Shown one piece after another: positions 53,989-64,000 of a DNA stretch of 64,000 nucleotides. Source of the DNA: Actinomucor elegans (taxonomy: Eukaryota; Mucoromycota; Mucoromycetes; Mucorales; Mucoraceae); assembly GCA_026027325.1 (NCBI GenBank), contig JAMSLZ010000025.1, positions 1 to 64,000 on the forward strand, given 5' to 3'. A program made the translations under genes and the position numbers. Position 1 is the first letter of the stretch; every line of letters starts with the position of its first letter. Under the pieces are notes generated by a model. It did no database searches. It was not told where the DNA came from and was given only the letters and a program-made list of their open reading frames with translations.

Positions 53989-54352
53989 CATGAGAACACA
54001 GATTATCATCAGAATATTTTTATGTGGTATTGTTTTATCAGTAATTACCCTTGTTACTCATACAAAAAAAAAAAAAATTACCCTTGTTACTGGCTACCGA
54101 CCAAAGGAATGGATCGCTACTGATACAGCTAAAATGTGCCTTATTGTGCTAGGTGGCTGGGCTGCAATGTGTCATGCATCGCCTACAGGATTGTCGTCAC
54201 AATGTTTGGTGAAAATAGGATCTGTTGGTGGTGCAACGTGTCTAGTTTTAGGACGCGTTGAAAATTATGTAGATTCTTTAATTTATAACTATGTTAATAG
54301 CAAAACAGAGTGTAGATGTGAACAGAAAAATGGTGAATGCCATGTTGTTTGA
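53989..54352 (+). CDS. small protein with possible signal peptide
   Basis: 120 residues from MRTQIIIRIFLCGIVLS. The hydrophobic N-terminus resembles a signal peptide. It is followed by THTKKKK, which is a retroposon tail insertion (54059-54076) with a 15-bp duplication; together 33 bp, so the frame survives. The rest has TAKMCLIVLGGWAAMCHA, GGATCLVLGRVENYV, and a C-terminal CRCEQKNGECHVV with three Cys. No family is recognised. Not clearly part of any neighbouring element; it could be host or passenger. Confidence 0.5.
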
Positions 54353-54505
54353 AATGATTTGTTTTTTTTTTGTATTAAATGTAATTTATTAATCTTAAAG
54401 TGGTTTTACAAAGCTTAATTACAAAGTACTTTTTTTTTGTATTAAATTAATTACAAAGTACTAATCTAATGTTGTAATACAAAAAAAAAACTAATCTAAT
54501 GTTGT
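54059..54505. mobile_element. three tail-only retroposon insertions
   Basis: Short inserts consisting only of an ATAC-A(n) tail (or its complement T(n)GTAT) with duplicated targets: 54059-54076 between two copies of ATTACCCTTGTTACT; 54431-54448 between AATTACAAAGTACT copies; 54476-54490 between CTAATCTAATGTTGT copies. The 14-15 bp duplications are typical of target-primed reverse transcription. Confidence 0.75.
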
Positions 54506-54594
54506 GCTTTTTTTTTTGTATGAAATGTAATTTATTGATCTTAATAAATATCAATACAAAGCTAAATTACAATGGACTAATCTAATGTTGTGCT
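54362..54594 (+). repeat. imperfect tandem duplication
   Basis: A unit T(n)GTATNAAATGTAATTTATT...CTAATCTAATGTTGT occurs at about 54362-54475 and again, diverged, at about 54507-54594; the first copy carries one of the tail inserts. No gene is seen. Confidence 0.55.
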
Positions 54595-54718
54595 AGTAGA
54601 CTCATCAGGAGTTCTACTATCTAAGAAAGTCACTATGGCGAAAAACTTAGGGTAAAATACACTAAGATTGGTGTAAAATACACCAATTTTTACTAATAGT
54701 TACTTGGTGGATTTAATG

Positions 54719-55224
54719 TGTTGTATTCCACCTACTATTTTGCATCGACATAATAGTAAGGAATCAACTGTTCATTTATGTCATACACGGACTCTATCTG
54801 ATAACCCAATCAGATTAACGAGGCCTGCATAAATACAAGCGATGTGTCAATCCTTAGAACTATTAGCCAATAATCCTTACAAGAAACACGCGGCATCATA
54901 CTATCGAGTAGTATCGAGTGTATCTCAAGATAAGACCTGAATATCGAATAACGCGTGGGTTATACAATTACAACAATGCGTGGTTGAAAGGCTTATTTTA
55001 GTGGCTGCTGGGATTGGACTCCGTTGTACGGCCATGCGTGCTGATAGATATTGAATGCTACACTATTAAGCTCTGATGAAATGTATATAAAGAAGACTTG
55101 ATTTTGAATTGTGAATAAACATTAGAATAACTTTTACTATCAGGATAGCTGATTCCATTTACTGTCTATTCTTTTATTATTGTATTTTAAATTATATCCT
55201 TCGTCTTTAGCACCGGATATAACA
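54719..55224 (+). mobile_element. solo LTR2 inside CACTA-2
   Basis: 506 bp with flanking duplication TAATG (54714-54718, 55225-55229). Nearly identical to the solo copy at 45125-45628, so the two insertions are probably of similar, fairly recent age. Confidence 0.92.
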
Positions 55225-55229
55225 TAATG

Positions 55230-56405
55230 CAGTAAAAAAATTTCGAACAACCAAGTTGGTTGGTGTAAAATACCTTAATCTCGGTGTATTAACAACTAAG
55301 CAAGTTGGTGTAAAATACCCTACCCTTGTCAGTTTTACATTTCCAATACCATTACTAATTCATTTATATGAAATAATTATATATTTTGATAATATTATAT
55401 ACCATCGATTTTATTTTATTTTTTACTTTCATTTAATTATATTAACTAATAGTATGAAATACACAATATAAAAGCTATATGTATTCATGACATACTTGTA
55501 GTATAATATATACTATAAATGTATATCTATCTAGCTATCAACTTACCGTTATTATCAGCTGTTTACCCTCCACAATAGTCGCTATATGTATCGAGAAGCG
55601 GAAGACAATATGATAAAAGTAACTAAACGACGAATATATGAGTCATTATCGTGCACATCAAATAATAAACTATTAGTAAACTAACCTTCCACAAAACATA
55701 TCCATCCATTGATCAAAAATATATAGCTATTTTTTTCTTTAATAAAAGAAAACCATTAGATTATCAAAACCTTTGATATGTTCATTTGTGACATAATATT
55801 ACATACCTGTTGTCAAATTCGCTCAAGTTTTTGGGTTATAGTAGCCGACATTTGTAGTTTACATGACAATAGCAATTAAACACAAAATGCAATGAGATGT
55901 CAGTTCTATACATAAAAAGAAAGCAACAATGAGTAATTCAGCGATTAATGAATTAGAATAAAAAACATACCAAAACCAAGTAAACACAGTTCCTATCGAA
56001 GAAGAAAGCAAGTTAGAAAGCTATAATAATCAGCATTCTTAAACATACAAGCATTATCTTGAGTAGATATATCAAAAGAAGATAGGAATATTGAGTCTAG
56101 GAAGCCATGGGTACAAAAAGAAAAGTTCTTCAAAAGACAGAATGAAGAAAAACTAGTACTGAAAAAAAAAGAGAAGAAAAAGTTTGTCATTAGAAACGGT
56201 TCAAGTTTTATAGAATATTAGATTTGAAAAGTAGGGAGCCATTGAACCTACACATCGTAAAAAGTGGTTTATACTGGAAAAACGAAACAAGATAACAGGG
56301 TGATGCCGCTTCCAATGTTCTATAGAAATAATGAGTACTTTTGTTTAAGACAAGAAAGAAAAATGGAAAAAAAAACTTTTTTTTTTATTCTCAATTAAAA
56401 AGGAT
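55230..56405. other. left non-coding arm of CACTA-2
   Basis: Sub-terminal GGTGTAAAATAC repeats to about 55330, then AT-rich DNA without a supported gene. Frames at 55256-55471 and 55993-56190 are low-complexity. Confidence 0.55.
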
Positions 56406-57582
56406 TTAGGATAAACTTTTATTATTTTTTCTTAAGTTGGGTTTGCCTTTCATTTTATGCGAAACTCGAGAAGATTCAGTTTCTTTGCCATCGTGCTCTT
56501 CTTCACTATCAACTACAATTGTACGCTTTCTTCCTTTTCTATGATGAGAAGAACAACTTGACACCAAAGTAGAAGCAGAATAGCTTGAATTAATACCAGA
56601 CGCAACAGCAACAGGAGATCCTTGTTGTACTTGGAGCGCAGAAGCAAGCCATTGCTGAGCTACAACTAAAGGTTGATCCACCACGCTATTTATATTAAGA
56701 ATATATGTGAATAAAAAAATTCGTTGAACTATACATATTGCGCTTGTTCTATACCTGAACTCTGAATCAATAATTAAGTCATCGTTGTCAACAGAGACAT
56801 TGGTTAATTGACCCTCATCTTGATCATTTTGCATGCTCTGATGCAAAGAAGGGCCAGCACTTGATCTGGAAGCCAAACTAGAAGTGGTAGAGCTAGATTT
56901 CAACCTTTTGTTCTTAAGCACTTCACTAATCAAGAGTTTTGCACCCCACATCTCTTCGCATAAATGCAAATCGATCTTGTTCTCATCCAACGCTTTCTTT
57001 TCCAAAATGAGACAATAGCGTTCTTGAATGCTGGTGTCAGTTTTACTAATGTCCTTGAATGACATACCATCAACGTATTCACCAGTTTTTTTCAAGTTCT
57101 TGACCATCGATTGCACGACATCTCTTGCTGTCATACGCAACTGGTTATAGAGGTCATTGACTTCCTCATCACCTACAGTTGCGTTCCGCTTTCGCTCTTC
57201 AAGCAACTTCACAAGAGACTTGAGCCTTTTAGCAGGGTGTGGCGTGGTATTAGACTTGCTAGGAATAAAGTCCCTTTTGGCTTCCTCAGGCACCCTTTTA
57301 ATAAACCTTCTGCTTCTCAGGTTAGGATTTGCAACGTTGGCAACAGCTTCGTTTCTCGCTATATATAAACGTTAATAACATTATTTAATTAAGTTATTCA
57401 AAAATCAATGTACCTTGATTGAGAGCTTTCTCCATTTCTTCACTTGAAGACAGTGCTACTCTTTCACTTGGAAAGACAGGAGCCAAGATATGGATCAATT
57501 CTTGAAGCATTTGGCGAGTACTGGATATGTCCTGTTGCATCTTAGCGAGAGCTTGCATAATATTATCATTGTTATTAGACAT
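56406..57582 (-). CDS. CACTA-2 partner protein, 3 exons
   Basis: Exons 57582-57414, 57358-56755, 56685-56406; 350 residues. Start MSNNNDNIMQAL matches the CACTA-1 partner, as do MLQELIHILAPVFPSE, DTSIQERYCLILEKKAL and HLCEEMWGAKLL. The C-terminus is basic (KGRKRT, KMKGKPNLRKNNK). Intron positions and phases are the same as in CACTA-1. It likely works with the divergent transposase; function inferred from element type. No disabling change is seen. Confidence 0.8.
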
Positions 57583-58119
57583 TGTTGAAGTAAAGTAAAA
57601 ATATAAAATAAAAAGGGAGCTGATAATAATAATAAAAATACATACATCAAGAAATATTTATAGCCAACGCTTCATCTTCGTGACGTTTTGAATTCTTAGT
57701 TTAAGCAATAATAGATGCAATATTTACCCAACTACTTGGCAAGTTCTAGGTTAATAAGCAAGAACATCTATATGGAACATACTGTTTATGTACATATAAC
57801 CAAACCAATCGATTGACAATATTGTATTCCTAGATTGTAACTGATTAATCTAACACCGCTTAAACTGTTCAAAAGTGCTTTGACAAGTTGTGTTTCGATG
57901 AGCCTGAATCTGTGACAAAGGCACATGATCTCTCTAATTGACATTAACGGATTGTATCATGACCTTTCTAATATTTTGCCATCGAAAAGCTTTAATAGGT
58001 CCATTAACTCGAAGATATTGTATTGGTGCTCACCAATATTTAAATGTATATAAAAGGTTACTCGTGTAGTATGTTTGATATATATACCTTTATTATTTTT
58101 AAACATACATAATCTCAAG
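57583..58119. promoter_or_regulatory. bidirectional promoter region of CACTA-2
   Basis: 537 bp between divergent start codons. TGTATATAAAAGG near 58033-58042 is a good TATA box about 80 bp before the transposase ATG. On the other side ATTTATAGCC (about 57656) may serve the partner gene. Confidence 0.55.
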
Positions 58120-61066
58120 ATGCCAGCCGTTAGAAACCAAAACAAGTACAAGTGTGATGGTTGTGTAAGAACATTCAAGACTGTCAAGCAAAGATGCAAT
58201 CATTATCAGTACTATCGTAGCCATAAGAACTCTGTCAATCAAGCACAGGAAGCAATCATTGGTAAAACAATAAATTTAAACTATACATTGCCTTGTTAAT
58301 TCGTCCTATTTAGAACCTACCCCAATGCATCAAGAAGAGGATGATGATACTCCTATTGTCCACAATGTCAAGTCTACTGATGAGAATGTATTCACTAACA
58401 CTGAATTAAACAGCATTCAATTCAAAGATATCTGTGATACATTCAGTATTTCTCGCGAGGCCCAAAGAGAACTTGTATATCTTATCCGCACTATAATCAA
58501 GAACAATGAACAAGACAGCAGAGCTCATCCAATGAGTAAGTATATAATTAGACGTGATATGAGTAAACAGCAGGCTGATCAAAGTTCCTTTTTATACGTA
58601 CAGGCCATATTCCATCTACTATCATGTTTCCTGATACATTGGATCGCGTCATCAAAAAGAAAACCAGTACCAAATCCAAACTTCGACAAGTTTGCGTAAA
58701 CGGTTGCATGCTCTTTGATGATGATGGTAAACCTCGCCGCCATATGAAGATGTTGTCAGTTGGTGAGCAGGTTGCCAAAATGCTTGCAAATACCAAGACT
58801 AGAAATATGATGAGATATCGTCATAATTATGAATCTATTGATGGTGTCTATAAAGATTATTTCGATGGTGCCGCCTACAAGGTGTTCTCACAAGGCCCCA
58901 ACAGAATTTTTACTGGTGAAGATGATGTAGCCATGGCTCTGTTCGTTGATGGCTTCCGTACAAGCAAGGGCAATACAGGTGACAAGTTGACTATTGTTCA
59001 CCTTTTGAACTTTAACATCCCTCCCGAGTACCGCTATCAAGACGAGTATATGCTTCAGTTAGCTATTCTTCCTGGCCCAAACAATCCAAAATACATTGAT
59101 ACTTTCCTTCAACCTATTATTGACGAGTTTAATGATCTGTCCACCAAAGGATTACTTGTTCAAAATGATGGTATCAACATCTGTCACGCTCGTGTACATT
59201 TGGTGATGGCTACTGGTGATCTCCCTGCAGCTGCTGAATTGGCACACCATGATGGTCATATGGCTACCTTTGGTTGTCGAATTTGTCGCATCAAAACCCA
59301 GCGTCATGATCATCACACTTGCTACCTTACCATTGAAGATGAGATACGAAGTACTGATGATTTTAAAAATCCAAATCCCATCACTGTAAGTACTATCTAC
59401 AAAGAAAAAAATGTTATTGCTTTGATCAACAGCTACTGAATACTTCTCCTTTTACCTTTTTTTTTAGCATTACAATATCAAGACTCCAACTCCATTTGCA
59501 AAATTATCTTCCTTTACGGGATCAACTTATTTTGGTTTGGATGAGATGCATCTTATCGGTCAAGGTATTGCCAAACATGTGTTCGAGATGCTGACAGTTA
59601 CAATGGGCAAGGAATATAATAAAGCTATCAACACCAAATACAAGCCAACCGATGAAGAACTTGAACTTAAAGGTTTCACGTCTGACAAGCAGTGGCCATA
59701 TACCTTTGAAATCCCCAAGGAATCGCTGGTGATTATTGGTAGACTTGTAGAAGCTTCAAGGATAACTGTGCCGACGACGTTTGCTTCTAAATGGGAAAAT
59801 CCAATCATTAACAGTGGTGGAAAACGAGCAGTTGACTGGATTGATATTCTTCTATATATGGTCCCTACTTTGTTTGTCCCAGCACTGAAGCAAGAACGAT
59901 CCAAAAAACCACTTTTGGCGTTAACAAAAGCTGCCGCGTTATCGTTGAAATGGGAGCTTCATCATGAAGACCTTGTGTTGATGGAAAGGTGAGTAAATTA
60001 ATGTCTTGTTTTATATTAAAGATAACCTTACTTACATGTCACCTCCAAAGTTACATCAGGCAATGGAACAACTTTTTGTTGAAAGAAATCGACGCAAAAC
60101 GTATTCATCCTGGTATCTTAAAACCAGTACAGCACTATATTTCACATATAGTATATATGGTCAAGCAACAAGGTGTTTTGAGAGCCTACTCGGCACGTTC
60201 CATGGAAAGAAGTATTGGCAAGTACAAAAAGCTCATCAAGCCCAAAGTCAACGCTGGTGCCAATGCTGGTAATATCTTGGAGAGGCTAACAACTCGAAAC
60301 CATATAAACAGCCAATCTTGGAGTGTTCACAATGAACTTGACCTGTTAACTCCTTGCTCGTACGCCGAAAAGTCTTTCAAGAACAATCCTTCTGGAGAAG
60401 CTAACGATCCGCAACTTTGGGAACCTTTTCAAAATTGTTTGGTTATATCGTTGCCTGTTGGTGTAGACAGTCGTTTGTTTTCAAAAGCTTTGCTGAAGTA
60501 TTATCGTCGTACTGAGCCTAATGGTGCAAGCATTGTTGGAATTGCTTCATTAGATTCTTTATACATCGCTGGCCGAGCTTGGGCTTATAATAACGTCTAT
60601 ACTTCGACTCTCTACAAAGATCATATAAGCGAGCACCGTCGAGGAAATAACTATATTATGTTCACTGCTAGTTACGTGTAAGTAGAAGCAAATTCATTTT
60701 AACATTCATAAAGTGCTTTCACTAACCTTCCTTATTTACAGTCATGGAAACAGTATTCGTGATAACTGGTTTGTTGGTTCTATCGTTTTCTTTTTCGAAC
60801 ATGAATTCAATAACAGGGCTCAATACTTGGTGTTAGTTGATGTTGCAAGGAGAAATTCCACTTCTGACTATGATAAAACTATACCAGTTATTGAATTGAA
60901 CAATAAAAACGTTCACGCGTATGCTGTTTGTCGCTTCGAGGATATCGTCGCTAGCGTTGGTCTTGTGCGCTGTAGCTCTAGCAATAATAGAAAGTACAAG
61001 GTTATTTCTCATCATATTTTCAAGCAAGAACTTCATAGCAGTGCTGGCACTCTAAGTCGTTTGTAA
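58120..61066 (+). CDS. CACTA-2 transposase, tnp2 family (6 exons)
   Basis: Exons 58120-58261, 58314-58535, 58604-59385, 59468-59988, 60051-60677, 60742-61066; 872 residues with continuous phase. Exon 1 encodes C-x2-C-x12-H-x6-H (CDGCVRTFKTVKQRCNHYQ). Exon 3 holds the tnp2 core (NFNIPPEYRYQDEYMLQLAI, LPGPNNP, FLQPIIDEF, GHMATFGCRICR). Later exons match CACTA-1 closely (RGNNYIMFTASY; CRFEDIVASVGLVR; ISHHIFKQEL). Donors GTAAAA, GTAAGT, GTAAGT, GTGAGT, GTAAGT and AG acceptors are visible. Apparently intact. Confidence 0.88.
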
Positions 61067-61917
61067 ATAAAAAGAAAATAGAAGAAAACTTTGTGCTGTT
61101 TATTACTTTCCTGCCATAAATAAAAACTGCTTCGATATATTTTACCTCCGTCACCGAATAAATGAGTAGTCTTTTTTCATTATTTCTTTAATGTTTCTGA
61201 ATCTTACGTCGCAAATGAACTCTTGAACATGTTTAGAACGAGCTATAATATCCATTAGCTTACATTTGGACTGAAATATAAAGAAAATTGTGTTGCATTG
61301 CAACAATCGGCTTCAATTTATTAAAAAATTGTATACATTTTCCAATCTGTGTAGATTTTTGGACAGATCTTGGTCAAATGTTCACATCTAATTAACTATA
61401 CATATTTAGAACTGGCTACCACATTTATGTAATCATTTGCTTAAATGCGACATTATAATTGTATTATATTTGTGAATAGTTACTTATGGACTATAAATAT
61501 TCCATAAAATACACTTTTATGTTAACGTTTTCATATAACTACTATAACAATTTTAATTTCAAAACCTACAGACGTTTTTTAATACAAAAAAAAAAGATGC
61601 TTATTGCATTTGAAAAACTTTATCACTGGTTTCTTTTTATTCAATGATATGAAAAGGCAATGAAATGCTGGCATTTAATTCAACAATAGTACCTACTTGT
61701 CAGATTTTCCACCAAGAACAGTGTGTACCTCCCAATTCAAAATAAATCTCTTGATGTTTCTGCTTCAAATATTAGAAAGAAAAAAAATTTACTCGCACTT
61801 CATTGGATAATAGAATAAATTAGTGGAAAATACACTGTTCTTGGTTGCAAATACACCAAGACTTGGTGTAAAATACACCATTCTTGGTGTCAACCAACCA
61901 AGTTTTTCGCCATAGTG
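61067..61917. other. right non-coding arm of CACTA-2
   Basis: AT-rich 3' region of the transposase gene. AATACAAAAAAAAAAG near 61580 may be another retroposon tail. From 61800 it has GGTGTAAAATACACCA-type sub-terminal repeats up to the terminal inverted repeat. Confidence 0.6.
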
Positions 61918-62292
61918 TACGCGCTCATTCTCTCGGTGTGGATATCCTTTGCTTACAAGAGGTATCTCACTTTCACTCTCAATCCGTTCTTTCTGATCAT
62001 CAAATCCGCTCTTTCTCTTTCTTCTTTCCTCGCTGTCCCTTTGTGGTGTCCAAACATTGTGCCATTGTCTGTCTCAAGCCTGGTCTTTCTTTGGATGCTG
62101 CTCAAGTTCTCCTGGATGAGCGTTGTGTTGTGGCTACTGTCAAGGATGCCCAGCATAATGTCTTGTGTCGTGTGGCCAATATCTATGCACCGGCACAGTC
62201 TTCGGACCGTCCACAGTTTCTACAATCTTTTCTCTCTCTTGCTTTGTGGTCTGAGGTGTCCAACACGCCTTGGATGTTGGTAGGTGATTTCG
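61918..62292 (+). pseudogene. LINE endonuclease domain fragment
   Basis: About 120 codons of an apurinic-type endonuclease as in LINE ORF2: DILCLQEVS (catalytic Glu), RVANIYAPAQSSDRPQFLQS, and MLVGDF (start of the GDFN motif). It begins at the CACTA-2 end and breaks off at 62292, where AT-rich DNA starts. No reverse transcriptase is present nearby. Confidence 0.8.
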
Positions 62293-62883
62293 GGTCATTA
62301 TGCATCTAACTCTCATATAATTTTTTATACCATTTCTTCAATTAATTTTATAAAACTATCAATTGAAGTCTTCTTTATACTATTAAATGTATATAAAGGA
62401 AAAACTAAATTACTATTAATTATTTTTTCATTACTACATATTTTGAAAATTATTTCTAAATTTTTTAAAAACCTTGATTTGTTTTTATCATACATTTCAT
62501 AAATATTATCACTATTTATTTGATTGTTTTTAATTTTTGTATATAAATCATTAAACAATTTTAATGTATTTCTATTATTAACAATTACATCATTAAGCAA
62601 ATTAACATCATCTTTACATTTAAGTAAATTCAAATTGTTCTTTTTTAATCTATTTATTACCTTTAAGTTTTCTTCATTATTATTTATTTTAATATAATCT
62701 TTATTTTCTTTGTTTTTTATTATTATTACTGTTTGTAGTGGTACTATAATTACTTGTATTACTGGTTATAGAACTATTATCATCATATTCTTCAATATCA
62801 TTACCGCTGCTAATACTATTATTTTCCTCATATAACTCATCTTCTATATCTTCTAAATCACTTTCTAATATTTCATCTTCAGG
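62293..62883 (-). other. AT-rich island with decayed minus-strand gene
   Basis: On the minus strand: an acidic, Ser/Asn-rich segment (about 62883-62690, EDEILESDLEDIEDELYEEN then poly-Asn/Thr), a frame change, then about 110 residues rich in Asn, Lys and Ile (62633-62325, LLKCKDDVNLLNDVIVNNRN). Not recognised. Composition resembles the Merlin and composite-element genes rather than the LINE on either side, suggesting a remnant of another AT-rich transposon. Confidence 0.4.
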
Positions 62884-63048
62884 TTTCGTATTCGTATTCT
62901 ACTCGTCGCTGCGCTTCTGGTGGTATAATTATTTTTGCAAATCTTCAACATCTTCTACATTTCGCTCGATCTTGACATCTCAATTCGCCAATTTCGACAT
63001 CTCAAAAACTTTTTTTCGTAATCTCGCCATTTTCTAGAAATCTGGCAC
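62884..63048 (+). mobile_element. LINE 5' untranslated region
   Basis: GTTTCGTATTCGTATTCTAC through TTCTAGAAATCTGGCAC, directly upstream of ORF1. It matches the right palindrome arm (about 53837-53953) apart from a few differences. It is the probable internal promoter region of the LINE. Confidence 0.7.
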
Positions 63049-64000
63049 ATGACTGAAAATTCTGCCGTGTCCTGGACGACTATTGTCGCTCGTGGTGCCT
63101 CTAAGAAGGTGCTCGTTACTCCTGGTCGACGCAATGTCGACAGTTCCTCCATTCCTCTTGTTGGTGAGGTCATCTTTGAAGATGATGACCTCAAATCTGA
63201 AATTTTGGTGCGCAAGGCTACTGCTATTGTGCAACAAGCTCTCTCTTCTGGTTCTGTTCTCTTTTCTTTTCCCGGAAGATTGTTTGGTGACCGTGTTGAT
63301 GCGTACAAGGTCATCCAAGAACAAGTCGGTGCCAATGTGCAATTCAGGCCCATTAGCACATGGCGTGAAAATGCTGGTGGTGACCTATTGGTGGAAGCCA
63401 CTTTCAAGGCAAAGGTGGATGCCACTAAGGCTGTCAGTGATGGTGTTACTGTCAATGGTGTGGTATACAAAGCTGTTTCCACTTGTTCTGGTTCGGGTGT
63501 TTCTGTTGGTGGTAATTTGACGCATGTTCAATTTACAATGTTGAATGCTATCCCCGATGAACATACTTTTTTGGTGGATATGTTAGACTCCTTGGCGTTT
63601 TATGGTAAGGTGTATCAGCTTAAAAAGTACAGTCGCAAGGGTTACTTTGAAGGCAAGATGTCGGTGCTGTTAGATACGTCAGTGGGCATGAAAGGTGAGG
63701 ATGGAGAGGTGCTCCCATCTCAGCCTTTATCAAGAATGCTGTATCTGAATGCCTGGGATAGTTTTGCGCCTGCTCAGTTCAAGAACGCCCCTCCGGTTTG
63801 TCATTTCTGCCGTTTATCCGGTCATGTCCGTAAGGATTGCCCCGAGTTAGCCAAGCGCGTGTGCTTTTCGTGTCGAGAGCATGGTCACACGGCTCGCTTC
63901 TGTAAGGTCAAGTCCAAGACCAAACAGGATAAGGACAAGTCGTTTGCGGTAGAGCTAAGTGAGTACGTTGCTCTGTCTGGTGGTAAGAAGCTTGGTCCAA
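63049..64000 (+). CDS. LINE ORF1 (Gag-like, zinc knuckles), runs off window
   Basis: Open from MTENSAVSWTTIVARG at 63049 to the window end (317 codons) with no stop. Two CCHC knuckles close to the end: CHFCRLSGHVRKDC and CFSCREHGHTARFC, both with exact CX2CX4HX4C spacing, as in nucleic-acid-binding ORF1 proteins of LINEs. The first 200 residues have no motif I can name. The ORF2 (endonuclease, reverse transcriptase) should follow beyond 64000. GC content is higher than in the surroundings. Confidence 0.85.
   Translation, partial: MTENSAVSWTTIVARGASKKVLVTPGRRNVDSSSIPLVGEVIFEDDDLKSEILVRKATAIVQQALSSGSVLFSFPGRLFGDRVDAYKVIQEQVGANVQFRPISTWRENAGGDLLVEATFKAKVDATKAVSDGVTVNGVVYKAVSTCSGSGVSVGGNLTHVQFTMLNAIPDEHTFLVDMLDSLAFYGKVYQLKKYSRKGYFEGKMSVLLDTSVGMKGEDGEVLPSQPLSRMLYLNAWDSFAPAQFKNAPPVCHFCRLSGHVRKDCPELAKRVCFSCREHGHTARFCKVKSKTKQDKDKSFAVELSEYVALSGGKKLGP

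Larger units (their letters stand above)
54631..61917. mobile_element. CACTA-2, complete CACTA element
   Basis: Ends CACTATGGCGAAAAAC and, on the complement at right, CACTATGGCGAAAAACTTGG. The end regions carry GGTGTAAAATACACC words (54640-54710, 55250-55330, 61800-61910) as sub-terminal repeats. Gene order is inverted relative to CACTA-1. The flanks AGT and TAC do not form a 3-bp duplication. A solo LTR2 lies in the left arm. Confidence 0.9.

Overview
This window looks like the end of a chromosome of a filamentous fungus, most likely Mucoromycota (Mucor/Rhizopus-like). That placement is inferred from TTAGGG-type telomere repeats (CCCTAA on this strand), short 50-75 bp GT-AG introns, AT-rich intergenic DNA and a mix of Tc1/mariner, CACTA (EnSpm), Ty3 chromovirus and LINE elements. 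The sequence alone does not name a species.

Almost everything here is mobile DNA. The only clear host gene is a tRNA-Pro(AGG) at 47704-47775; a small, possibly secreted protein at 53989-54352 is a second candidate.

Layout: 1-72 telomere repeat; 73-3959 T-rich degenerate subtelomeric DNA holding a 287-bp direct-repeat pair (709-2595) and a solo LTR (2874-3182). 3960-11337 is a complete CACTA element (CACTA-1) with a 6-exon tnp2-type transposase gene divergently paired with a 3-exon partner gene. 11338-15470 is a graveyard of solo LTRs and small 3-bp-TSD elements ('F'). 15471-25920 holds a Ty3-type gag-protease and a Ty3-type pol, plausibly one element, separated by about 4.4 kb of nested or truncated Tc1 copies, LTR pieces, a small inverted-repeat element and a 1.56 kb fold-back. 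26127-47163 is a second type of CACTA-like element (CACTA-3) with about 980-bp terminal inverted repeats. It has swollen to 21 kb because it contains Tc1-A, a large inverted repeat ('G'), and Tc1-C. Tc1-C in turn contains a Merlin (IS1595-like) element and a young full-length Ty3 chromovirus, which itself contains an intact Tc1-D. 47164-54630 holds a Ty3 pol tail, the tRNA, Tc1-E (split by Tc1-F, by an AT-rich composite element and by an LTR), a 206-bp-arm palindrome made from LINE 5' ends, and several tail-only retroposon insertions. 54631-61917 is CACTA-2, a relative of CACTA-1 in opposite orientation, also with both genes open, and carrying a solo LTR. 61918-64000 holds LINE endonuclease and ORF1 segments with an AT-rich island between them; ORF1 runs off the window.

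How the parts relate: insertion order can be read from target-site duplications (TA for Tc1, 5 bp for LTRs, 8 bp for Merlin, 3 bp for F). Potentially active by sequence are the CACTA-1 and CACTA-2 gene pairs, the CACTA-3 transposase, the Tc1-D transposase, the Merlin transposase and, before Tc1-D landed in its integrase, the chromovirus. Several long inverted repeats (20728-22290, 53511-53953, the CACTA-3 ends) would give long double-stranded RNA if transcribed. Splice sites were assigned by eye from GT/AG signals, phase continuity and comparison between CACTA-1 and CACTA-2; single-base errors are possible.
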